Below, piece by piece: positions 54,607-62,919 of a DNA stretch of 64,000 nucleotides. Each line of letters begins with the position of its first letter. The first letter of the stretch is position 1. The position numbers and the translations under genes were made by a program. Below the pieces are notes generated by a model. That model worked only from the letters and a program-made list of their open reading frames with translations. It was not told the origin of the DNA and did not search any database. The stretch is from Novosphingobium kunmingense (GTDB taxonomy: Bacteria; Pseudomonadota; Alphaproteobacteria; Sphingomonadales; Sphingomonadaceae): the NCBI RefSeq assembly GCF_002813245.1, contig NZ_PHUF01000005.1, positions 62,001 to 126,000 of the forward strand, written 5' to 3'.

Positions 54607-55019
54607 CTGGCGGCGAGGCTCACGACCGTCGCGTCCTCGGCACTGGTTGCGGCGCGCGGGGCGAAGCGGCCATCGACCTGCGCGCCCTGTTCGATCGTCA
54701 GCGAATCGTAGTGCACGTCGCCGTGGATGCGGGCAGTCTTGAGGATCACCAGGTCGCGCGCGCTGATCGTGCCGCGCACGGTGCCCGACAGGCGTGCCGT
54801 CTCGGCCTTGATCGCGCCCTGGATGTCGCTGCCTTCGCCCTGGACGAGCGAGGTACAGGTCACGTCGCCGTGGACATGCCCGTCGATGTGTAGGTCGGCC
54901 GAGGCGACGACATCACCGGTGATGCGGATGTCGGAGCCGAATACGGAAAAGGTCGATGCGGCCATGGTCCTACCCTGCGATCTGGGCGCCACGTCCGGCG
55001 CGGTTTTCTGCTTGAACAT
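54603..55019 (-). CDS. bacA: Bactofilin (BacA-like cytoskeletal protein)
   Basis: A 138-residue polymer-forming bactofilin. The beta-helical core (about 25-125) shows the short repeats SVFGSDIRITGDVVASADLH, IDGHVHGD, ARLSGTVRGTISARDLVILK and EQGAQVDGRFAP. The ATG at 55019 gives MFKQKTAPDVAP, resembling the short membrane-targeting N-terminus of bactofilins; an ATG at 54965 (MAASTFSV) is possible. With the first start, the gene overlaps the M23 peptidase by 50 bases, as expected for a coupled LmdC-BacA pair that shapes the cell envelope. Confidence 0.9.
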   Translation of the reverse strand: MFKQKTAPDVAPRSQGRTMAASTFSVFGSDIRITGDVVASADLHIDGHVHGDVTCTSLVQGEGSDIQGAIKAETARLSGTVRGTISARDLVILKTARIHGDVHYDSLTIEQGAQVDGRFAPRAATSAEDATVVSLAAS

Positions 55020-56139
55020 GGGGCGATGCCTCCAGGAACGGCCGCGGATTGACAGGCCGGTCGTTGATGCGAACTTCGAAGTGCAGGTGCGGGCCGGTCG
55101 AACGGCCGGTGCTGCCGATGGCGCCGATCACGCTGCCGCCGTCGACCTGCTGGCCGACCCGCGCGCCGAACCGCGACATGTGCGCATAGCGCGTCATCAG
55201 GCCGTTGCCGTGCGTGATCTCGATGCAATTGCCGTACCCGGCCTTGACCCCGGCGAAGCTGACCACGCCCTTGGCGGCGGCATAGATCGGCGCGCCGATG
55301 GGCCCGCGGAAATCGAGCCCGGCGTGAAACGCGCCGTCGCCGGTGAACGGGTCGGCGCGGTAACCGAAGCCCGAGGAAATGAACTTGAGACTGGCGGGCA
55401 GGACCTGCGGGACGCCCGAAACCGAGCGTTCCAGAGCTTCCATCCGTGCGAGACTGAGGCCAAGGCGCTGGAAGCGCGGATCGACCGTGCCGTCGGTGCT
55501 GGTCGCGAGGCGCAGCAGCGGACCGCCCTGCGCCTCGCGCCGGTTGATCGAGGCGAGCACCGCGTTGGGGTTGAGGCCCAGCTTCGAGAGGCGGGCCGAG
55601 GCCTGCGCGGCGCGACGGTCGGCCAGACGGGTCAGGCCCTCGACAAAGGCAAGCTGGCGCGCCTCGATCCGCGCGAGCGCGGCGGCCCCGGGAACGGCGA
55701 GGCTGACCTTCTTGATCGTTTCGGCCGCGGCATTGGTGCTGTTGGAGACGGTTTCGCCGGCCTGCGCATCGTCCGGCAGATCGCCGAGGTGCGCCTTGGT
55801 CACCTGGTCGATGAAGTCCTGGCGCTTTTCGAGGTCGGATACGACGGTGTCGAGATTGCTGCGATAGGCGTTGACCCGGCTTTCCGAACTGGCGACCTTC
55901 GCCTCCCGGTCGAGCAGCGCCAGCCGGTCGCGGGTCGACAGGAAGCCAGCCACGGCGATCGCCGCCATGGTCGCCAGCCACAGCGCCAGCACAGTCGCGC
56001 TTACGCTGGCAGCGATGATCTGCACGCGCGACGAAATCTTGATGAAGCGGACCTGGCCCTGCGATCGCATGAAGAACTCGCGATCCGGGAACCATGTCCG
56101 CAAGCGGTGTTTCAACCCGCCAGCAGTTTGATTTTGCAA
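54970..56139 (-). CDS. Bactofilin-associated M23 peptidase (LmdC-like)
   Basis: A 389-residue membrane-anchored endopeptidase. Cytoplasmic basic start (about 35 residues, with DREFFMRSQGQVRFIKISSR), a membrane segment (about 40-66), a coiled-coil region (70-140) and a C-terminal M23 domain with HAGLDFRGP (HxxxD) and HLHFEVRIN, so it looks catalytically complete. The start is the TTG at 56139 with GGGG upstream, chosen because the REFFMRS block is conserved; ATG 56070 would remove it. In Hyphomonas and Rhodomicrobium such a protein, LmdC, works with BacA. It lies directly upstream of the bactofilin. Confidence 0.86.
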   Translation of the reverse strand: MQNQTAGGLKHRLRTWFPDREFFMRSQGQVRFIKISSRVQIIAASVSATVLALWLATMAAIAVAGFLSTRDRLALLDREAKVASSESRVNAYRSNLDTVVSDLEKRQDFIDQVTKAHLGDLPDDAQAGETVSNSTNAAAETIKKVSLAVPGAAALARIEARQLAFVEGLTRLADRRAAQASARLSKLGLNPNAVLASINRREAQGGPLLRLATSTDGTVDPRFQRLGLSLARMEALERSVSGVPQVLPASLKFISSGFGYRADPFTGDGAFHAGLDFRGPIGAPIYAAAKGVVSFAGVKAGYGNCIEITHGNGLMTRYAHMSRFGARVGQQVDGGSVIGAIGSTGRSTGPHLHFEVRINDRPVNPRPFLEASPHVQAENRAGRGAQIAG

Positions 56140-56200
56140 GACGACCCCAAGTCCCTTTCACCCTCGAGGCGGGCGGCTAGCAGGTTGGTGGGGCAGTGGC

Positions 56201-56251
56201 GAATCGACTCTCCACAAATGTCGCCGAGTCGACAGATTCCCCCGACGAGTC
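56201..56251. promoter_or_regulatory. Cluster of five GANTC (CcrM) sites before lmdC-bacA and proA
   Basis: GAATC 56201-56205, GACTC 56206-56210, GAGTC 56226-56230, GATTC 56235-56239 and GAGTC 56247-56251. Random DNA would give about one per 256 bases. The 235-base divergent gap (56140-56374) holds no gene. Confidence 0.55.
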
Positions 56252-56374
56252 GAATAGGCTAGCTGACACGGCGGTCAGTTGGGCGGGAACCTTTTGCTTC
56301 GCTGTGGTTTGCGTGCGCCTTTCAGATGTCATCAAGTGACAATCGAGAGTGGCGGTGATAGGCGCTTTTCCGTC

Positions 56375-57652
56375 ATGACCGCACCCCTTCCTGCCGTGGG
56401 CGAATCGCCCGAATCCCTCGTCCGGCACCTTGCCGAGGCGGGCCGTGCCGCGCAGCGCGTGCTGGCCCGGCTCGATTCGCCGGCCAAGGCGCGGGCGCTC
56501 CACGCGGCGGCGGCGGCGTTGCGGGAAGCAGAAGCGGCGATCCTGGCGGCGAATGTGCGCGATGTCGCGGCAGGCGAGGCGCGCGGCCTGTCGGGCGCGA
56601 TGCTCGACCGCTTGCGGCTTGATGCCGGGCGCCTTGCGGGCATTGCCGATGCGGTCGACCAGGTCGCGGACCTGGCCGATCCGGTCGGTGCGGTGATTGA
56701 CGAAAGCACCCGGCCCAACGGCATGACGCTGGCCCGCGTGCGCGTGCCGATCGGTCTGATCGGGATCGTTTACGAAAGCCGTCCCAATGTGACCGCCGAT
56801 GCCGCGGCGCTCTGTCTGCGGTCGGGCAATGCCGCGCTGCTGCGCGGCGGGAGCGAGGCGGTTCATTCCAACCGCGCGATCCATGCTGCCCTGGTCCTCG
56901 GCCTGGAGGCTGAAGGCATTCCGGCTGCGGCGATCCAGTTGGTCCCGACCCAGGACCGCGAAGTGGTCGGCGCGATGCTGACTGCGGCGGGCCTCATCGA
57001 CATGATCGTGCCGCGCGGCGGCAAGAGTCTGGTCGCACGTGTCCAGGCCGATGCCCGGGTACCGGTGCTCGCCCACCTCGACGGGATCTGTCACACCTAC
57101 ATCCATGCCGCCGCCGCCCCGGACAAGGCGGCCGCGATCGCGCTCAACGCCAAGATGCGGCGCACGGGGATCTGCGGGGCCATGGAAACCCTGCTGCTCG
57201 ATGCGCAGTTTCCCGCGAGCCAGGCGGTCGTCGCAGGCCTGCTCGATGCCGGCTGCGAGCTGCGGGGCGATGCCCGGGCCTGCGCGCTCGACGCGCGAAT
57301 CGTGCCAGCCGCGGCGAACGACTGGGACACCGAATACCTCGACGCGATCCTTTCGGTTGCGGTGGTCGATGGGATCGACGCGGCGCTCGATCACATCGCG
57401 CGGCATTCCTCGCACCACACCGATGCAATCGTTACCGAGGATGCGGCAACGGCCGAACGCTTCCTGACCGAAGTCGACAGCGCGATTGTCATGCACAACG
57501 CCAGCACGCAGTTCGCCGACGGGGGCGAGTTCGGCCTGGGCGCCGAAATCGGCATCGCCACCGGTCGCCTCCACGCGCGTGGACCCGTCGCTCTCGAAGG
57601 GCTCACGACCTACAAGTGGCAGGTCCGCGGTTCGGGTCAGACCCGGCCCTGA
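56375..57652 (+). CDS. proA: Glutamate-5-semialdehyde dehydrogenase
   Basis: NADPH-dependent reduction of glutamyl 5-phosphate to glutamate semialdehyde, second step of proline synthesis. 425 residues. The aldehyde dehydrogenase-type catalytic Cys239 is in LAHLDGICHTY. Other ProA blocks: VRVPIGLIGIVYESRPNVTA and SGNAALLRGGSEA. The ATG at 56375 is chosen from the family start. Its 3' end overlaps nadD by 37 bases. Confidence 0.96.
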   Translation: MTAPLPAVGESPESLVRHLAEAGRAAQRVLARLDSPAKARALHAAAAALREAEAAILAANVRDVAAGEARGLSGAMLDRLRLDAGRLAGIADAVDQVADLADPVGAVIDESTRPNGMTLARVRVPIGLIGIVYESRPNVTADAAALCLRSGNAALLRGGSEAVHSNRAIHAALVLGLEAEGIPAAAIQLVPTQDREVVGAMLTAAGLIDMIVPRGGKSLVARVQADARVPVLAHLDGICHTYIHAAAAPDKAAAIALNAKMRRTGICGAMETLLLDAQFPASQAVVAGLLDAGCELRGDARACALDARIVPAAANDWDTEYLDAILSVAVVDGIDAALDHIARHSSHHTDAIVTEDAATAERFLTEVDSAIVMHNASTQFADGGEFGLGAEIGIATGRLHARGPVALEGLTTYKWQVRGSGQTRP

Positions 57653-58290
57653 AAACCGTTGGCCTCCTTGGCGGCAGCTTCAATCCGGCGCACGGCGGGC
57701 ATCGCCGCATATCGCTGTTCGCGCTCGATGCGCTCGGGCTCGATCAGGTCTGGTGGCTGGTTTCGCCCGGCAATCCGCTTAAGCCCAGGGCTGGCATGGC
57801 GCCTCTTTCGGTACGACTCGCTTCGGCCATGGACCGGGCCAGGGGTACGCGAATCGTTCCCACCGCGATCGAGCGAGAGCTGGGCACGGTCTACACCGTC
57901 GACACGCTGCGCGCGCTGATCCGGCGCTATCCCAAGGTGCGCTTCGTCTGGCTGATGGGCAGCGACAATCTGGCCCAGATGCACCTGTGGAAGGACTGGC
58001 GGAGCATCGCGCGGACCATGCCGATTGCGGTCATCGCCCGTCCGGGCTATGATGGCCGTGCTGCTGCGAGCCCCGCGGCCGCCTGGCTCGGCCGTTACCG
58101 GCGGTCCGCCGCCAGCCTGAAGCACCGGGCAGGATGGAGCGCACCCGCGCTGATACAGTTGCGTTTCGACCCCGATCCGCGTTCGGCGACAGCCATTCGC
58201 CGCGCCGATCCCGACTGGGCCAGCCGTTTTGCAGGCCGAGTCCGCCGCGATCCGCTTACCCACCATCCCGTCGATCCCGACATCGCATGA
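57616..58290 (+). CDS. nadD: Nicotinate-nucleotide adenylyltransferase
   Basis: Adenylates nicotinate mononucleotide in NAD synthesis. The 224-residue product has the nucleotidyltransferase motif GGSFNPAHGGHRRIS (HxGH at 26-29) and a C-terminal SATAIR close to the usual ISSTxIR. The only usual start before the conserved core is the GTG at 57616, inside proA. This gives an N-terminal extension of 14 residues (MAGPRFGSDPALKT); a non-AUG CTG at 57649 would give a start closer to the family. The order proA-nadD-rsfS-rlmH is common in alphaproteobacteria. Confidence 0.93.
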   Translation: MAGPRFGSDPALKTVGLLGGSFNPAHGGHRRISLFALDALGLDQVWWLVSPGNPLKPRAGMAPLSVRLASAMDRARGTRIVPTAIERELGTVYTVDTLRALIRRYPKVRFVWLMGSDNLAQMHLWKDWRSIARTMPIAVIARPGYDGRAAASPAAAWLGRYRRSAASLKHRAGWSAPALIQLRFDPDPRSATAIRRADPDWASRFAGRVRRDPLTHHPVDPDIA

Positions 58291-58330
58291 TTTCCCGCGA
58301 CGCCCGCATAGAGGAGCCGTTTGAGCTTAC

Positions 58331-58747
58331 ATGACGCCCAATTCTTCCGATCTGGCCCCCATCGCAGGTGCCGCCGAAGCCGGAGCGCCCGCTCCGCTCC
58401 CCGCCTCGGAACCGGGCTCGCTCCACGAACTGGTCCTGAAGTCGCTCGACGACGACCAGGCGATGGAGATCGTGTCGATCCCGCTCGAAGGCAAAAGCTC
58501 GATTGCCGACCACATGGTCATCGCCTCGGGCCGCTCTACCCGCCAGGTCGCTGCCATGGCGCAGAAGCTGGCCGAGCGGATCAAGCACGGCGGTTTCGGC
58601 CACGCGCGGATCGAAGGCCTGCCCGCAGCAGACTGGGTGCTGATCGACGCGGGCGACGTGGTGGTTCACCTGTTCCGCCCCGAAGTGCGCACCTTCTACA
58701 ACCTCGAACGCATGTGGGCCTTCGGCGACAGCCTCGGCGCCGCCTGA
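58331..58747 (+). CDS. rsfS: Ribosome silencing factor RsfS
   Basis: Binds L14 on the 50S subunit and blocks subunit joining in starvation. The 138-residue protein has a 28-residue Ala/Pro-rich leader before the conserved core (LHELVLKSLDDDQAMEIVSI, MVIASGRSTRQVAAMA, WVLIDAGDVVVHLFRPEVR). A long leader of this kind is usual in sphingomonads. The ATG at 58331 lies 40 bases after nadD; the next gene starts 13 bases on. Confidence 0.93.
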   Translation: MTPNSSDLAPIAGAAEAGAPAPLPASEPGSLHELVLKSLDDDQAMEIVSIPLEGKSSIADHMVIASGRSTRQVAAMAQKLAERIKHGGFGHARIEGLPAADWVLIDAGDVVVHLFRPEVRTFYNLERMWAFGDSLGAA

Positions 58748-58759
58748 CACCCCGGTTCG

Positions 58760-59182
58760 ATGCGCCTGCACATTGTCGCGCGCGGCAAGATCGGGCGCTC
58801 GCCCGAGGCCGAGCTGGTCGACCGCTATGTAAAGCGGATCGGCTGGCCGGTGAAGATCACCGAACTGCCCGATACCGGCGGCACGCTGCCCGCCGCTGCG
58901 ACCCCATCGCGCGATGTTCTGCTCGACGAGCGCGGGCGGCAACTGACTTCCGAAGAGTTTGCCGCGATCCTCGGCCGCTGGCGCGACGACGGGGTGCGCG
59001 AGGCGCGTTTCCTGATCGGTGCCGCCGACGGCCACGGAGCTACCGCGCGTGGACAGGCCGACCTCCTCATCGCCTTTGGCGCGATGACCTGGCCGCACAT
59101 GATGGCGCGGGCCATGCTGGCCGAACAATTGTGGCGCGCGACCAGCATTCTGGCTGGCCATCCCTATCACCGTTCGGGATAA
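58760..59182 (+). CDS. rlmH: 23S rRNA (pseudouridine(1915)-N(3))-methyltransferase RlmH
   Basis: A SPOUT methyltransferase acting on pseudouridine 1915 of 23S rRNA. 140 residues, start MRLHIVARGKIGRSPEAELV. SAM site FLIGAADGH, knot-forming segment TWPHMMARAMLAEQLWRA and the end PYHR are the family hallmarks. It follows rsfS by 12 bases and precedes the EnvC-like gene by 8, so they are co-transcribed. Confidence 0.95.
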   Translation: MRLHIVARGKIGRSPEAELVDRYVKRIGWPVKITELPDTGGTLPAAATPSRDVLLDERGRQLTSEEFAAILGRWRDDGVREARFLIGAADGHGATARGQADLLIAFGAMTWPHMMARAMLAEQLWRATSILAGHPYHRSG

Positions 59183-59190
59183 GGGCAGCG

Positions 59191-60414
59191 ATGGCGCTGC
59201 GCTTGCGATTCCTGCTTCCCGTCCTGACCGCCTCGTCGCTGGTCGGCAGCGCTGCCGCGCAAGACGCCGCCGCCCCTGCTACACCTCTGGACGCGAGCCG
59301 CGCGCTGGCGCAGGCCCGGGCCCAGCAGGCCGAGGCAGGCCGCCGCGCCGAGACGCTCGAACAGGCCGCTCGGCAGGCGGTGGCCGAAGCGGACAGGACC
59401 GCGCAGGAAAGCGCGGCGCTGGCCGCCCGGATCCAGCAGGCCGAAGCGACGATCGCCGCCAACCAGGCGCAGATCGCGGTGATCGCCGGGCAGCGCGCCG
59501 CGCTTCGTGCCCGGCTTGCGATCCACCAGCAGCCGCTAATCCGCCTCACCGCCGCGCTGCAGCGGCTGTCGCGCCGCCCGCCCGTGCTGTCGCTGCTGCG
59601 GCCCGGATCGCTGCAGGATTCGGTCTATCTGCGCGCCGTCCTGCAGACCATGCTGCCTCAAGTGCAGTCCCGCACCGCCGGCCTGCGCACCGAGATCGAC
59701 CGGGCCCGTGCGCTTGAGGCAAGAGCGCTAGCGGTCAATACCGCGCTGCGCGCCAGCGAGGGCGAGTTCACCCGCCGCCGCCAGGAACTCGCTGCGATCG
59801 AGACCCGCCAGCGTCTCGCCTCACGCGAGGCGAGCGGCATCGCCGACCGCGAATCGGAACGCGCGCTCGCGCTCGCAGAACAGGCCCGCGATCTGGGCGG
59901 GCTGGTCGAGGACCTGGCCCGGCAGGGCGAAGTTCGCGCCGAACTGGCTGCGCTGCCCGGACCCATCTTGCGTCCGGCCTTGCCGGCAAGCGCGAAGGTC
60001 GGCGATCAGCCGACACCTGCCGCCGCCGTGGAGGAAGGCGTCCGCGGCCCGGTCGGCTACCGGCTGCCGGTCGCCGGCCGTCTGGTCCAGGGCTTCGGGG
60101 AAAGCGCACCTGGGAAACCCCGCGCGCGCGGCATCGCGCTCGCCGCCAACCCGTCGGCCCAGGCCGTTTCGCCGGCCGCAGGACGAGTGGCCTTTGCCGG
60201 ACCCTATGCCGGTTATGGCCAGGTCGTCATCATCGAGCATCCGGGCGGCTGGACCAGCGTCGTGACCGGCCTCGTCCAGCTCGACACGCGGGTCGGCCAG
60301 CAGCTTGTCACCGGATCGCCGCTGGGCCTTGCCGGCCCGGTTCGCCCGGTCGTGTCGCTCGAACTGCGGCGCGGCAAGGAGCCGGTCAATCCGCTCGATT
60401 TCGCTGCCCGTTAG
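59191..60414 (+). CDS. EnvC-like murein hydrolase activator (degenerate M23)
   Basis: A 407-residue periplasmic protein. Signal peptide MALRLRFLLPVLTASSLVGS ending near AAAQ; long Ala/Gln/Arg coiled coils (residues 40-260); then a C-terminal LytM/M23 domain. The metal ligands are gone: the HxxxD position reads GIALAANP and the HxH position reads VSLELRRG. It is thus an activator of amidases rather than a peptidase, like EnvC. It is tightly linked to rlmH before it and precedes the S41 peptidase gene, a common arrangement. Confidence 0.9.
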   Translation: MALRLRFLLPVLTASSLVGSAAAQDAAAPATPLDASRALAQARAQQAEAGRRAETLEQAARQAVAEADRTAQESAALAARIQQAEATIAANQAQIAVIAGQRAALRARLAIHQQPLIRLTAALQRLSRRPPVLSLLRPGSLQDSVYLRAVLQTMLPQVQSRTAGLRTEIDRARALEARALAVNTALRASEGEFTRRRQELAAIETRQRLASREASGIADRESERALALAEQARDLGGLVEDLARQGEVRAELAALPGPILRPALPASAKVGDQPTPAAAVEEGVRGPVGYRLPVAGRLVQGFGESAPGKPRARGIALAANPSAQAVSPAAGRVAFAGPYAGYGQVVIIEHPGGWTSVVTGLVQLDTRVGQQLVTGSPLGLAGPVRPVVSLELRRGKEPVNPLDFAAR

Positions 60415-60477
60415 GCTATCTGGCGTTAAGGCAGAACCGTCTATAAGGTGACGCAGCTTTCGAAAGGTCGCTTGACG

Positions 60478-61815
60478 ATGAAGTTCGCCCCCTTGTTCCG
60501 CGCCAGCCTGCTGGTCACCGCCGTCGCGCTGATCCCGGCCACCACCGCCGGTCTTGCCGCAGTCGATGGTCGCGCCGGACCCGAATTCGGCCGCCTGCTG
60601 TCGGTCTACCAGATGGTGAAAAGCCAGTACGTTGAGAAGGTCGACGACGACAAGCTGATCAACGGCGCGATCGACGGCATGCTGGCCGCGCTCGATCCGC
60701 ACTCGACCTACCTTGAAGGATCGACGCTGACCCGGCTGACGACGATGATCGACGGCAAGTATTCGGGCCTTGGCCTGTCGGTCGAAATGGACGACGGTGC
60801 GGTCAAGGTCATCTCGCCGATGCGCGGCAGCCCCGCCGAGGCGTCGGGCGTCAAAGCCGGCGATTTCATCACCCACCTCGACGGCAAGCTGATCTACGGC
60901 GGCGAGCTTGACGACGCGGTTTCGCAGATGCGGGGCGAGGCGGGCACCAAGATCCGCCTGACCATCTTCCGCCCCGGCCGCGAGCAGCCGTTCGATCTGA
61001 CTGTGACCCGCGGGGTCATCACGCTCGAACCGGTTACCTGGAAGCTGGAAAAGGACGTGGGCGTCATCACCGTCAACGAGTTTTCGCGCGATGTCGGCGT
61101 CAACGTGAACCGCGCCATCGCCGATCTCAGGAAGCAGACCGCGAACAAGCTGAGCGGGCTGGTCCTTGACCTGCGGTCCAACCCCGGCGGCTCGCTGGAC
61201 GAGGCGGTGGCCCTGTCCGACCTGTTTCTCACCAAGGGCGACATCGTGTCGCAGCGGGGCCGCAATCCGCAGGACAACGAATTCTACAAGGCCGAATCGA
61301 TCTATCCCGGCGATGCCGCCAAGGGCTTGCCCGTGATCGTGCTGATCGACGCCGGCTCCGCCTCGGCCTCGGAAATCGTTGCAGGCGCGCTGCAGGACCA
61401 GAACCGCGCGGTGATCATGGGCGAACGCAGCTTCGGCAAGGGCAGCGTCCAGTCGCTGTTCGAACTCGACCGCAGCCACGCGGTCAAGCTGACCACGGCG
61501 CGCTATTTCACGCCGTCGGGCCGCTCGGTCCAGGAAGGTGGGATCGATCCCGACATCCGCGTGCCGCAGCTGTCCGATCCCGATGCCCAGCGCCGCAACG
61601 AACTGGCCTTGCGCGAAAGCGACCTGCGCCGCCACCTGGTCAACGAAGTCGGCATCGACGACAAGAAGCTCGAAGCCGATCGCCAGGCCGATCCGCGTTT
61701 CAAGCAGACCGCCGAGGACCTGAAGACCAAGGGCATCAAGGACTTCCAGCTCTATTACGCGATGGAAACGCTGCGTCGCACCAGCGGCGTCGCGCTGGCC
61801 GCCAAGGGCAAGTAA
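60478..61815 (+). CDS. ctpA: S41 family C-terminal processing peptidase (CtpA)
   Basis: A periplasmic serine protease that trims or degrades proteins from the C-terminus. 445 residues: signal peptide (MKFAPLFRASLLVTAVALIP), a helical N-terminal part, a PDZ domain (about 85-175), then the catalytic core. The Ser-Lys dyad is Ser296 (AGSASASEIVAGAL) and Lys321 (SFGKGSVQ). The ATG at 60478 gives a proper signal peptide. It is directly followed by dsbB (stop adjacent to the next ATG). Confidence 0.94.
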   Translation: MKFAPLFRASLLVTAVALIPATTAGLAAVDGRAGPEFGRLLSVYQMVKSQYVEKVDDDKLINGAIDGMLAALDPHSTYLEGSTLTRLTTMIDGKYSGLGLSVEMDDGAVKVISPMRGSPAEASGVKAGDFITHLDGKLIYGGELDDAVSQMRGEAGTKIRLTIFRPGREQPFDLTVTRGVITLEPVTWKLEKDVGVITVNEFSRDVGVNVNRAIADLRKQTANKLSGLVLDLRSNPGGSLDEAVALSDLFLTKGDIVSQRGRNPQDNEFYKAESIYPGDAAKGLPVIVLIDAGSASASEIVAGALQDQNRAVIMGERSFGKGSVQSLFELDRSHAVKLTTARYFTPSGRSVQEGGIDPDIRVPQLSDPDAQRRNELALRESDLRRHLVNEVGIDDKKLEADRQADPRFKQTAEDLKTKGIKDFQLYYAMETLRRTSGVALAAKGK

Positions 61816-62307
61816 ATGCTGCCGACAGGGGACAAGGCCATCGCGCTGGCGCGCGTGCTCGCGCTTGGCGTACCCGCAGCACTGCTGGCCGGCGCCTATA
61901 TCGGCCAGTACGGGTTCGATCTCTATCCGTGCGAGATGTGCTGGTGGCAGCGCTGGCCGCACTTCGTCGCCATGGCGCTTGCCGCGCTGGCCTTCGGCTT
62001 GCGCGGTTCGACGCGACTGCTGGTGGCGCTGGCGGCCCTGGCGATCCTCGCCTCGGGGCTGATCGGGGCGTTCCACGCCGGAGTCGAATACGGCTGGTGG
62101 GAAGGCTTCACCACCTGCACCGCCAATGTCGGTGCGGCAGGCGGCGATCCGCTCGAGGCCATCCTCGGCGCACCGATCGTCCGCTGCGACCAGGTCCAGT
62201 GGGAGCTGTTCGGGATCAGCCTTGCGGGCTTCAACTTCCTCATCTCCACCGCCGCGGCCGCGCTGATCGCGGTACTGCTGCGCCGCTCGAAGGGCATCGC
62301 AGCGTGA
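61816..62307 (+). CDS. dsbB: Disulfide bond formation protein B
   Basis: A four-helix membrane enzyme that reoxidises DsbA with quinone. 163 residues. First periplasmic pair Cys39-Cys42 in YPCEMCWWQRWPH; second pair Cys101 (TTCTANVG) and Cys124 (VRCDQVQW). This is the complete DsbB set. The ATG at 61816 immediately follows the ctpA stop, and the end overlaps coq7 as GTGA. Confidence 0.93.
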   Translation: MLPTGDKAIALARVLALGVPAALLAGAYIGQYGFDLYPCEMCWWQRWPHFVAMALAALAFGLRGSTRLLVALAALAILASGLIGAFHAGVEYGWWEGFTTCTANVGAAGGDPLEAILGAPIVRCDQVQWELFGISLAGFNFLISTAAAALIAVLLRRSKGIAA

Positions 62308-62819
62308 GCGCAAAGGCATCCGAACGGATGCTCCGCGTCGACCAGGCGGGCGAATACGGCGCGACGCGGATCTATGCCGGCCAGCTTGCGGTGATGGGCG
62401 ACCGCGCGCCGCATTCGGAAACGGTTCGCCACATGGCCGAGCAGGAGGCCCGGCACCGCGCCAAGTTCGACGCATTGATCGCCGAACGCGGCGTGCGCCC
62501 CACCGCGCTGCAACCGTTCTGGGACGTGGCCGGCTTTGCGCTCGGGGCGGCGACGGCGCTGATCTCGCCCGAGGCGGCTATGGCCTGCACCGCCGCGGTC
62601 GAGGAGGAGATCGACCGCCATTATACCGAACAGCTCGACGAACTGGGCGACAGCGATCCCGAACTGGCCGGATTGATCGAGCAGTTCCGGGCCGAGGAGC
62701 GCGAGCACCGGGACGCGGCGCTGGCCGCCGGGGCCGAACGCGCGCCCGCCTATCCGCTGCTGTCCGGCGCGATCCGCCTGGGCTGCCGCGCGGCGATCAA
62801 GCTGGCCGAACGCATCTGA
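62304..62819 (+). CDS. coq7: Demethoxyubiquinone hydroxylase (COQ7 family)
   Basis: A di-iron monooxygenase of ubiquinone synthesis that hydroxylates demethoxyubiquinone. 171 residues. Iron ligands are visible in LRVDQAGEYGATRIY (Glu17), in EQEARHR (Glu48, His51), and in AEEREHRDAAL near the C-terminus. The start is the GTG at 62304, overlapping the dsbB stop. A GC-rich hairpin follows (62827-62849). Confidence 0.93.
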   Translation: MSAKASERMLRVDQAGEYGATRIYAGQLAVMGDRAPHSETVRHMAEQEARHRAKFDALIAERGVRPTALQPFWDVAGFALGAATALISPEAAMACTAAVEEEIDRHYTEQLDELGDSDPELAGLIEQFRAEEREHRDAALAAGAERAPAYPLLSGAIRLGCRAAIKLAERI

Positions 62820-62826
62820 TCGAGGT

Positions 62827-62849
62827 GCGGGGCGTGAACCGCGTCCCGC
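62827..62849 (+). terminator. Possible terminator after coq7
   Basis: GCGGGGCG (62827-62834) pairs with CGTCCCGC (62842-62849), one wobble. The downstream TTCATCTGTTATT is only partly T-rich. Confidence 0.45.
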
Positions 62850-62919
62850 TTCATCTGTTATTCACGGCAAGGCGTCCCTATAAGGGGTCAGGCCCGCGCC
62901 ACAGTCTAGGAGTTGTCCC

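Noticed and set aside
59821..62475. 884-codon open frame antisense to envC, ctpA and dsbB
   Set aside because: It is an Arg/Gly/Asp-rich shadow; the genes on the plus strand have complete catalytic motifs, signal peptides and start sites.
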